Assembly (NCBI GenBank): GCA_945910005.1
Contig: OX246749.1
Location: 30,644,311-30,708,310 of the forward strand
Direction: 5' to 3'
Length of the DNA: 64,000 bases
Source: Isoperla grammatica
Taxonomy: Eukaryota; Arthropoda; Insecta; Plecoptera; Perlodidae
The notes under the pieces were generated by a model. That model worked only from the letters and a program-made list of their open reading frames with translations, did not search any database and was not told where the DNA came from. Below, piece by piece: positions 54,740-64,000 of the stretch (the first letter of the stretch is position 1; each line of letters begins with the position of its first letter). Made by a program: the position numbers and the translations under genes.

Positions 54740-57700
54740 TACAACAATTTTCTAACTCCTCCAATGCTCTCTTCCACATTCTTCTGTTTTTCACTCTTCT
54801 ACACGTCTCTGCCCACTGTCCTGTCCATCGCTGCAAACTGTATCATCCCTGCCTGTCTACTGTCCCAAACCTATTTGCCAACTGTCCTCCCAATCACTAA
54901 ACATTTCCAATCTCCCTAATCCCTCTCTATCTAGTCTCCCTTCAACCCTCTACCAAGTCTCCCTTCATCCCTATATTCTCAAGTCTCCCCTCCTCCCTAA
55001 TTTCCAAGTATCCACCTGTCCTCATCTTCCCCGTCCCCGCTCTTCCATCCCCAATCTTCCCATCTTCCCAGTCCTCTGTCATCCCTAACTTCCATTGCTC
55101 AACCCCGTCAATATTTCCCCGTCTCCTCCCTTCACTTCCCAAAATTCTCTGTCTATTTTTGCCCCCGTCTTCCCAGTCTCTTCCCTTCCTCAACTTCCCT
55201 GTCTTCTCTCCTTTGTAAGTTGCAAGGCTCTTCTCCCCATCTTCCCTGTCCCCTCTTCTCAATTTCCTAGTTTCCTCCCGCCCCCATCTTCCCAATCTAC
55301 TCCCGACACATTTTCCAAGTCACCTCCCACTCCATTTTCTCAGTCCCTTCTCCTCCCTAAATTTCCTGGCTCCTACTGCCCCATCTTCCAAGTCCCCTCT
55401 CTTTCCTATTTTCCCCGTCTCTTCTCAGCCCCGCCTTCCTAGTCTTATCTACGTCCATACTTCACTGTCTCCTCTCCTCCCCTCTCCACCCGCCCTTGTC
55501 TTCCCAGCCTCCCCCCACCCCCTTCTAGCCTGGCTCCTCTTCTCCCCTCCTCCCTAACTTCCATTGCTCAACCCCGTCAATATTTCCCCGTCTCCTCCCT
55601 TCACTTCCCAAAATTCTCTGTCTCTTTTTGCCCCCGTCTTCCCAGTCTCTTCCCTTCCTCAACTTCCCAGTCTTCTCTCCTTTGTAAGTTGCAAGGCTCT
55701 TCTCCCCATCTTCCCTGTCCCCTCTTCTCAATTTCCTAGTTTTCTCCCGCCCCCATCTTCCCAATCTACTCCTGACACATTTTGCAAGTCACCTCCCACT
55801 CCATTTTCTCAGTCCCTTCTCCTCCCTAAATTTCCTGGCTCCTACTGCCCCATCTTCCAAGTCCCCTCTCTTTCCTATTTTCCCCGTCTCTTCTCAGCCC
55901 CGCCTTCCTAGTCTTATCTACGTCCATACTTCACTGTCTCCTCTCCTACCCCCTCCACCCGCCCTTGTCTTCCCAGCCTCTCCCCATCCACTTCTAACCT
56001 GGCTCCTCTTCTCCCCTCCTCCCTAACTTCTCATAGCTTCCCAGATTCCTCACCTTTCATGTCTCCTCTCCTCCCCATCTTCCCAGTCCCCTCTCCACCC
56101 GCCCTTGTCTTCCCAGTCTCCTCCCACCCCCGTCTCCTCCGTAACTTCCTAGTCCCAATTCACCGCCCTAACTTCCCTTGTCTCCTCCAAACCCCATCTT
56201 CCATGTCTCCTTTCCTACCTAACTTCCCAGTCTACTCTCCTCTCCACCTTAACTTCCTCCGTCTCCTCTCTACCATAACTTTCTAGTCTTCTTTCTTCCC
56301 TAACGTCCCAGTCTCCTCCCCTCCCACCCCCGTCTTCCCTATCTTCTCTCCTCTCTTAAATCCCAGTCCCCTCTCCTAAGCAACTTTTCAGTTTCCTCTT
56401 CTCCCTAACTTCTCAGTCCCTTCTCAATAACCTCCCAGTCTCCACCCCCCCTCTTCCCAGTTTCCTCTCCTCCCCATCTTCCGAGTTCCCTCTCTCCCCG
56501 CCCTTGTCTTCCCAGTCTCCTCCTACCGCCTCTATCTTCCCAGCATCCCCCCCATCTAACTAGGCTCCTCTTCTACCTAACTTCCCAGATTCCTCACCTT
56601 CCCAGTTCTTTCTCCTCCTTAATTTCCCCGTTTAATCTCCTCTTGCCCACGATGGTCTTAACTTCCCAGATTCCTCACCTTTCCAGTTCTTTCTCCTCCT
56701 TAATTTCCCCGTTTAATCTCCTCTTGCCCACGCTGGTCCTAACTTTCCAGATTCCTCACCTTTCCAGTTCTTTCTCCTCCTTAATTTCCCCGTTTAATCT
56801 CCTCTTGCCCACGCTGGTCCTAACTTTCCAGATTCCTCACCTTTCCAGTTCTTTCTCCTCCTTAAGTTCCCCGTTTAATCTCCTCTTGCCCACGCTGGTC
56901 CTAACTTCCCAGATTCCTCACCTTCCCAGTTCTTTCTCCTCCTTAATTTCCCCGTTTAATCTCCTCTTGCCCACGCTGGTCCTAACTTCCCAGATTCCTC
57001 ACCTTCCCAGTTCTTTCTCCTCCTTAATTTCCCCGTTTAATCTCCTCTTGCCCACGCTGGTCCTAACTTCCACATCCTTCTCCCTAACTTCCCTGACCCA
57101 TCTCCTTAATAACCGCCCCCCCTGACTCTCGCCATGTCATCCCAGTTTCCTCTCCTCCCTTCTTCCCAGTGTCCTCTCCTCCCTTCTTCCCCGTCTCTGC
57201 TCCACCCTACTTCCCAGTCTCCTCTCATCCCTAACTTCCCACTTTCCTCCTCTCTTACTTCCCCGTTACCCCACCTCCCTACTTCCCAGTCCCGTCTCCT
57301 CCCGACCTGTATTCCCAGTCCCCTTTCCTACCTAGCTTCCCAGTTTCCTCTCCTCCCATACTTCCCCGTCTCCTCCCGCCCTGTCTTCCTAGTCACCTCT
57401 TTCCTACCTCACTTTCCAGTTTCCTCTCCTCCCTTATTTCCCAGTGTCCTCTCCTTCCTTACTTCCCCGTCTCGTCCCACGCTATCTCCCTACTCCCCTC
57501 TCCTTCCTTCTTCCCAGTTTTCTCTCCTCCCTTACTTCCCCGTATCCTCCCATCCTGTCTTCCTAATCCCCTCTCCTCCCTACTTTCCAGTCCCGTCTTC
57601 TCCCGACCTGTATTCCCAGTCCCCTTTCCTACCTAACTTCCCAGTGTCCTCTCCTCCCTAACTTCCCCGTCTCGTCCCGCCCTGTCTCCCCCGCCCTGCC

Positions 57701-58490
57701 TCCCCCCCCCCCCCCCCCCCACACTATCCCACTGACTATGTCTCCTCCCACTTGGCCCTGCCCTCCCTTGCTGGACTCCCGTATGACGACCCACGCGACG
57801 TACAATGGACCTGATTCGGATGTGGCTTTATTCTTCATCATCATCTTTCTCATCTTCATTATCACCCACTCATCGTCTCGATTGGCCATAGTTGCGAAAA
57901 TATGAGACGTTAAGCCCCATTAATCAATCAATCAATCCGCCTACTTCCCACTTTCCTCTTCTTTCTTACTTCCCCGTACCCCACCTCCCTTCTTCCCAGT
58001 CTCCTCTCCTCCCTACTTCCCCGTCTCGTCCCGTCCTGTCTCCCTAGTCCCCTCTCCTCCCTACTTCCCACTTTCCTCTCCTCTCTTCTTCCCAGTCTCC
58101 TCTCCTCCTTACCTGCCCCGTCTCGTCCCGCCCTGTCTCCCTAGTCCCCTCTCCTCCCTACTTCCCGGATTCCACTCATCCCTACTTCCCAGTCCCGTCT
58201 CCTTCCGACCTGTATTCCCAGTCCCCCTTCCTACCTCACTTCCCAGTATTGTCTCCTCCCTTACTTACCCCGTCTCCTTTCCTCCTTTCTTCCCAGTGTC
58301 CTCTCCTCCCTTATTCCCAGTTTCCTCCCCTCCCTTCTTTTCAGTGTCCTCTCCTTCCTCACTTACCCCGTCTCCTCTCCTCCCTTCTTCCCAGTGTCCT
58401 CTCCTCCCTTACTTACCCCGGCTCCTCTCCCCCCTTACTTCCCAGTTTCCTACCCTCCCTTTTTCCCAGTGTCCTCTCATCCCTTTGTGG
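54740..58490 (+). repeat. 3.7-kb pyrimidine-rich, strand-asymmetric tract
   Basis: The plus strand is overwhelmingly C and T, built from degenerate CTTCCCAGTCTCCTCTCCTCCC-type words. It contains a ~469-bp direct duplication (55071-55539 versus 55540-55990), a five-copy 81-bp tandem array (56645-57070, TTAATTTCCCCGTTTAATCT) and a poly-C run (about 57703-57720). Long Ser/Pro/Phe-rich frames are compositional artefacts. At 57780-57938 a SINE fragment interrupts the tract. Confidence 0.9.
57780..57938 (+). mobile_element. SINE-like fragment with ATCA tail
   Basis: GCGAAAATATGAGACGTTAA followed by GCCCCATTAATCAATCAATC resembles the 3' end of invertebrate SINEs (GACGTTAAGCCCC then short tandem tail). 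It interrupts the C/T-rich tract. Family not determined. Confidence 0.45.
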
Positions 58491-58699
58491 GGGATTCCAC
58501 AGCCTTCATTTACGTGTCTGACAGTACGCCTGCTAAAGCTTTTCGTTTCTCACAGCCTTCCATGGATCCCGCTGTCTTTTGTCGACAACAATGGTTTTGG
58601 GGGATCATTGTGGAGGTTCATCTGGCTGGACTGGAGATGGACAAGGCCATGTTCTACTATTTGATTTTGTACATGTAATTAATAAATAACAGACATTAC

Positions 58700-59480
58700 A
58701 TCTCTCGTCTCCTACTTGCACGCACTACAACATAACAACTACATGGATGTTGTATACAATGGTAGGCTTCATACCTACTCTACAATAATATTTATTCATA
58801 CATAACAATTACATGGATGTTGAATACAATGGTAGGCTTCATACCTACTCTACAATAATATTTATTTATACATAACCACTACATGGATGTTGCATACAAT
58901 GGTAGGCTTCATACCTACTCTACAATAATATTTAACTATGAAGCACAACTCCATGGATGTTGTATACAATGGTAGGCTACACGTACTCTACAATAATATT
59001 TATTTATACATAACCACTACATGGATGTTGCATACAATGGTAGGCTTCATACCTACTCTACAATAATATTTAACTATAAAGGACAACTACATGGATGTTG
59101 TATACAATGGTAGGCTACATACGTACTCTACAATATTATAATAACTATAAATAACAACTACATGGATGTTGCATACAAGGTAGGCAACATACCTACTCTA
59201 CAATATTAATAACTATAAATAACTACATGGATGTTGCATACAATGGTAGGCTTCATACCTACGCTACAATAATATTTATTTATAAATAACAACTACATGG
59301 ATGTTGCATACAATGGTAGGCTACTTACCTACTCTACAATAATATAATAACTATAAATAACAACTACAAGGATGTTGTATACAATGGTAGGCTACATACC
59401 TACTCTACAATATTATAATAACTATAAATAACAACTACATGGATGTTGCATACAAGGTAGGCAACATACCTACTCCCCAA
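58700..59480 (+). repeat. ~70-bp tandem array
   Basis: About eleven units with ACATGGATGTTGCATACAAT, GGTAGGCTTCATACCTACTC and TACAATAATATTTAT words; the first units are spaced 70 bp apart, later ones vary by small indels. Low GC, no coding content. Confidence 0.9.
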
Positions 59481-59504
59481 TAAAAGCAGTTGCAAGAGGA
59501 ACCT

Positions 59505-59660
59505 TTATGATTGGTCAAAGTAACACCGTCCTTTCGGATGGGACGTAAAGCCGATGGTCCCCTTGGTACACTTTGTCAGGAGTAGGCTACGGGCCGGTAC
59601 CAGGCTTCCCCTCCTCCCTTTCTCATCATCATTCATCATTTATCACGTGATAGTCTGCTG
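59505..59660 (+). mobile_element. SINE-like fragment
   Basis: CCTTTCGGATGGGACGTAAA followed by GCCGATGGTCCCC is a core shared by SINE-like repeats in many animal genomes. No clear promoter boxes or duplications define its ends. Confidence 0.4.
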
Positions 59661-60004
59661 GCCCTCGGTCCTGTTGCAGATATGAAATACATATAACATG
59701 AAACACCGACCTGAATAAAATAGCAACAAAAAAAACGCAACAGCAAAACAAACTCCTATAATTTAGGAAAACATTAGCACAATTGTAAATTTGTATTTCT
59801 TATAATATAACCATTGTTTGTATTCATTTTTTTTTTTTTACATTTTATTGTCCAGAAATTTGAGAAGAAACTCAAACACACGAATTACTAAAATGATTCA
59901 GATAAGACATGTATCAAGTGCATTTTATGATGATATAAGGACTTCATTCTTTCATACTTTGTTCTATCTTTCTTCCTTTATTTAATATAATTATAATTAA
60001 ATAC

Positions 60005-60160
<156 letters not shown>

Positions 60161-60189
60161 TTATTAATTTTTGTAGAAATCCCTGTTAC

Positions 60190-60430
60190 AGGGTTCACAC
60201 CAGCTTTACCTTATGTACCCCTCTTCAGGTGACTTACTAGTTATATTAGGGTGTTTGGATAGGAGAAAAGGATTGTCCGAGGGCTGATAGTATGACTCAG
60301 TCCCAGCATTCGCCTTTACGACCGAGGAAAAGCTCGGAAAAAACCTTCAGTCAGAACTGCCGGTGGCCAGAATTGAACCGGCGACCTCCCGAAATAGAGT
60401 CTCGCGTCTTACCACTGAGCTGGCCACCTC
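60190..60430 (-). mobile_element. tRNA-derived SINE
   Basis: On the minus strand GGTGGCCAGCTCAGTGGTAA (A box) and GTCGCCGGTTCAATTCTGGC (B box) form a tRNA-like head at 60428-60362, followed by a non-tRNA body with CGAATGCTGGGACTGAGTC and an end near 60190. The tRNA-like part cannot form a full 7-bp acceptor stem together with a T stem, so it is read as a SINE and not a functional tRNA. Confidence 0.65.
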
Positions 60431-60521
60431 TATCGGTTATTTAATGTAAGCTCTAGGCCGACAAAACTCTTTAGGTCTGTTCGTTGGACCTTCTCTAAGC
60501 ACTCGGATCTACTCTAATAAT

Positions 60522-60826
60522 AATAATATTACATGAAAAAAATACTTTTTTTAAAAAACAACGCTTATATTAAAATGCACTAAAAAGTAAAAAATAAATT
60601 TTCGCCCAACAAATTTTTACCTAACTCGGAAAATAAAAGCGTTGGGCGCTTTCCCTGCATAAACAGCAGAATATTGCTATCTATGTCAATACCGAAAGCG
60701 CCCAACGCTTTTATTTTCCGAGTTAGGCAAAAATTTGTTGGGCGAAAATTTATTTTTTACTTTTTAGTGCATTTTAATATAAGCGTTGTTTTTTAAAAAA
60801 AAGTATTTTTTTCATGTAATATTATT
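60522..60826. repeat. Foldback element with ~130-bp arms
   Basis: AATAATATTACATGAAAAAA at the left matches, inverted, the right end TTCATGTAATATTATT; complementarity runs through GCGTTGGGCGCTTTC and CCGAGTTAGG to a ~45-bp spacer (about 60653-60697). AT-rich, no coding frame; resembles a foldback MITE inserted near an AAT-rich site. Confidence 0.8.
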
Positions 60827-61045
60827 TTATACTTTTTAGTCTTAAAGAATCTTGCAATCGAATATATGTTCACTGGACGTGTCCGAATTTAGAAGACTGC
60901 ATACTTGTGTACTTGTACTTGTTAACTTCACTCGCAAACTAGCGTGCTCGCATTGCAAACTTGAATTTCGGACAGTTCCGTTCATGCACGATCCAGCGAT
61001 CGGCCAATAATGCTTATGAAAAGTGGGGTTATGTGGCTATGGGAG

Positions 61046-61370
61046 AATTATATTATATTATATTATATTATATTATATTATATTATATTATATTATATTA
61101 TATTATATTATATTATATTATATTATATTATATTATATTATATTATATTATATTATATTATATTATATTATATTATATTATATTATATTATATTATATTA
61201 TATTATATTATATTATATTATATTATATTATATTATATTATATTATATTATATTATATTATATTATATTATATTATATTATATTATATTATATTATATTA
61301 TATTATATTATATTATATTATATTATATTATATTATATTATATTATATTATATTATATTATATTATATTA
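61046..61370 (+). repeat. TATTA pentanucleotide microsatellite
   Basis: About 64 uninterrupted copies of TATTA over ~320 bp. Ile-Leu-Tyr-Tyr frames are artefacts. The purity suggests recent expansion. Confidence 0.97.
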
Positions 61371-61728
61371 AAACAATCAATTCCTACCGTGATAGAAAAC
61401 AGCAGTTGCGCTAGCACCAACTACCACCAACTAACACCAACGATCAACTGTGAGGTCGAACCACGCGAAGGGAACGCACCTATGCGTACATGGTGAATGA
61501 CTCACCGCACGGGGTTGTACCATACTTACAAGTGGAGCGTGTTGACATTCTTGCTGCATAGAAACATATCCGATGCTTTCGTCACGGATATTTGAGTCCC
61601 GAACCATGCCTGCATGTGGTTGGCCCATCCTCACTAGCTGTGACTAATTTCCCATATGAAGCTAATTGTTTAATAATTTAATCATGGTGGATTAATTAAT
61701 AAGTGAATCTGATCATTGATTCATATAT
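61371..61728. other. Intergenic DNA, no gene recognised
   Basis: Short unique sequence between the TATTA tract and the AT-rich repeat array; an open frame on the minus strand has no recognisable domain. Confidence 0.4.
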
Positions 61729-62850
61729 TGTCATTTAGAAAATACGACTGTGTGAAAATTTCAGCTCGATCGGACGTTGGGAAGTGGGTGAAATATCGAT
61801 TAATTAATTATGATGGTTAAATTAATTATTTAATAAATATGACAATTGATTCATGTATTGTCATTAGAATACGTCTGTGTGAAAACTTTGAGCTCAATGT
61901 GACGTTCGGAAGTGGGTGAAATATCGATTCCCATATAAAACATCAATTAATTAATTATGATGGCTTTATTGAATATGTAGTAAATATGACAATTGATTCA
62001 TGTATTGTCATTAAGAATACGTTTGTGTGAAAACTTTCAACTCGATTCGACGTTGGGAAGTGGGTGAAACATCGATTCCCATATAAAACATTAATTAATT
62101 AATTTTTATGAATTAATTAATTATTTAGTTAATATGACAATTGATTCGTGTACTGTCATTAAGAACACGTCTCTGTGAAAACTTTGAGCTCAATTTGACG
62201 TTCGGAAGTGGGTTAAACATCGATTCCCATATAAAACATCAATTAATTAATTTTGATGAATTAATTGATTATTCAGTTAATATGACAATTGATTCGTGTG
62301 AAGTCATTAAAAAACATCTGTGTAAAAACTTTCAACTCGATTTGACGTTGGGAAGTGGGCTGTACATCGATTTTCATATAAAACATTAGTTAATTAATTT
62401 TGATGAATTAATTGACGATTTAGTAAATATGACAATCGATTCGTGTATTGTTATTAGGAATACGTCTGTGTGAAAACTTTCAATTTGATTTAACGTTGGA
62501 AAGTGGGTTAAACATCGATTTCCATATAAAACATGCATTAATTAACTTTGATAAATTAATAGACAATTTAGTAAATATAACAGTTGATTCATGTATTGTC
62601 ATTAGAAATACGTCTGTGTACAAAATTTCAGCCTGATCGGACATTTAAAAGTAGGTGAAATATCGATTCAAAGATTCATCGATTTCCATGTAAAACATTA
62701 ATTAATTAATTATGATGAACTAATTGACAATTTAGTAAATATGACAGTTGATTCATGTATTGTCATCAGGAATACGTCTGTGTAAAAAATTTCAGCTTGA
62801 TCGAACATCTAGAAGTAGGTGGAATATCGATTCAAAGATTTCGTCCAGAC
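61729..62850 (+). repeat. Diverged ~130-160-bp AT-rich tandem array
   Basis: About eight units. Each has ATGACAATTGATTCATGTATTG, then ACGTCTGTGTGAAAACTTTC, GACGTTGGGAAGTGGGTGAA, ATCGATTCCCATATAAAACA and a TTAATTAATTA spacer. Units differ by roughly 10-20%, so the array is older than the other satellites here. The repeated AACTCGAT/GGACGTT words recall protein-like frames that are broken in most units. Confidence 0.85.
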
Positions 62851-63560
62851 AAACAAGGCAAGTTAATATAAGCGTTGTAAAATAGCCGTTCGTTTTACGA
62901 GATCACCTGCTCGGATTCCCTTCGTTGGACTCGAGCAACATGATCTAGAGCAGAAAGATCATGATTTTCTTGCTCGGACTTTTTAGGAGGAGTGAGTTAG
63001 AGACACTTAGAGCAAGATTACTTTTCGCGCGTTATTCATAAAACCGGCTTCCTCGTGCAGCAACTCTGATGATGTTTAAGTTGTATTTCGTAAGTAAAAT
63101 ATTTGTCGAAACCACATCTTCGTTTGAACTTGATTCTGAGCCAAAAAGAGAATAAAGGAGGGAGGGGGGGGGCGCTGGGAAGCGTTCGTTTGACAACGGG
63201 AAGAGCATGGTGCTCTATCGGCTCGAGCGTGGGCGTGGCCTAATTGAGCCTACTCTAAAGCAAGTGATCTTGGAGCGAAGTCGAGAAGGTCCAACGAACA
63301 GACCTTTTGTACAGCGAGCCGCCCTGGCCTCAGTGTTGCCATGTAAACTAGCCATGTCTCGGCGCTGCACTATGTGGCAACAATGTCGTGCAGCTCTGGA
63401 TGATGTAACCATGGAAACGAACAAATCTCGCTAAGCATGTTGAGCTGCTTACCAGAGATGCTGCGACCGAGTTCCTTCCAGCCCAGCTGCAGATCTTGCG
63501 AGGACAGCTATACCCATGAGATACAGGTAGACTGCTCCCCAAGTAACTATTGTTATACTA
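62851..63560. other. Intergenic DNA, no gene recognised
   Basis: Contains a G-run (63162-63172) and short open frames on both strands (about 63207-63434) without domain similarity or splice context. Confidence 0.4.
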
Positions 63561-63841
63561 CAGTAGAGTTCCGCGGGAGTTTACACCATGGCCACACCAT
63601 TTTCCCCCCGTTTTGGACACCCATAGATACGTTGAAAGATAAGCTACCCCGGAATTTCTTGTTTTCCTAGAACGATCAGACCTCATCGCCTTGAAGAATG
63701 TGATGTGTGTATTCAGTCATCTGAATTCCTCGTCCTTTGCTCGAGTTTGAATGGAGATAATTGCTCGACTGGACTTTGCTCTAGGGGTGTACCAAGAAAA
63801 CTACCTAAAAGGTTGGTGTTAACTCCCGCGGAACTCCACTG
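63561..63841. mobile_element. Tc1/mariner-like MITE with TA duplication
   Basis: CAGTAGAGTTCCGCGGGAGTT at the left is the inverse of AACTCCCGCGGAACTCCACTG at the right (one mismatch), flanked by TA (63559-63560 and 63842-63843). 281 bp, no transposase. A 27-bp direct repeat (GGACAGCTATACCCATGAGA...) occurs outside it at 63503 and 63859. Confidence 0.8.
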
Positions 63842-63892
63842 TAGTGGTGAGTGTCTTGCTAGGACAGCTATACCCATGAGATACAGGTAGAT

Positions 63893-64000
63893 TACAGTGG
63901 AGACAACTCGGACAACGAACCAGAATTTCTGGCGAAAACCGGTTCTGAGCGATGACCATATTTTGTACAACCCTTGGGAATGCATCGCATTCATGTCAAT
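63893..64000 (+). mobile_element. Left end of a second mariner-like element, cut by the window edge
   Basis: TACAGTGGAGACAACTCGGACA at 63893 has the TA-CAGT start of Tc1/mariner/pogo-type TIRs and runs to the end of the window. The right end is not visible. Confidence 0.35.

Noticed and set aside
55095..57661. Ser/Pro/Leu-rich frames up to 175 codons
   Set aside because: Result of the pyrimidine-biased tract, which lacks stop codons on the plus strand.
60362..60428. Functional tRNA gene on the minus strand
   Set aside because: A and B boxes are present, but the acceptor and T stems compete for the same bases and a SINE body follows.

Overview
The window is nuclear DNA of a metazoan animal, most likely a marine invertebrate. 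The signs are long introns with consensus GT-AG sites, phase-1 exons coding extracellular modules, abundant micro- and minisatellites, and many small DNA transposons. The palindromic heptamer AGGCCTA/TAGGCCT is scattered very densely through intergenic and intronic DNA. I cannot fix the phylum from sequence alone. There is no operon structure, CRISPR array or rRNA.

Layout. 1-24.8 kb is repeat-rich and mostly intergenic. It holds an exon of a Myb/SANT-like protein (minus, ~1.4 kb), a 4-kb Harbinger-like element with CAG target duplications (4257-8217), two possible minus-strand exons (8.4-8.6 kb and 17.3-17.4 kb), one plus-strand exon resembling SWIM/recombinase-associated proteins (9175-9327), a large palindrome (9.4-10.2 kb), a GATT microsatellite, a 3.2-kb GC-rich 81-bp satellite (13.4-16.6 kb), a CATTT/CAATT microsatellite and several MITEs.

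24.8-52.5 kb is one plus-strand gene, which I reconstructed exon by exon. Eighteen exons (plus two possible 27-nt microexons) join with matching phases into one continuous reading frame of about 1,115 codons. The encoded protein is a type I membrane protein: TSP1 repeat, a short cysteine-containing module, three more TSP1 repeats, two laminin-G domains, one Ig domain, a transmembrane helix and a ~245-residue cytoplasmic tail ending at a stop at 52242-52244, followed by AATAAA signals. The signal peptide exon is not identified. I do not recognise a named orthologue.

The most striking feature is that seven tandem arrays in this gene each straddle an exon/intron boundary and carry one splice site per unit, either a donor or an acceptor position but never both. 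They are a 72-bp donor array, a 64/53-bp acceptor array of ~5.4 kb, a 121-bp donor array, a 157-bp acceptor array, a 113-bp donor array, an 82-bp acceptor array and a 112-bp donor array. One unit of the last array appears to have become coding. An eighth array, of 16-bp units, ends ~30 nt before the last acceptor.

52.5-64 kb lies downstream and is repeat-dominated. It has a perfect 47-bp hairpin, a decayed ORF pair, a 3.7-kb pyrimidine-rich strand-asymmetric tract, a 70-bp repeat array, SINE pieces, a large foldback, a TATTA microsatellite, AT-rich ~150-bp repeats and a Tc1/mariner-like MITE.
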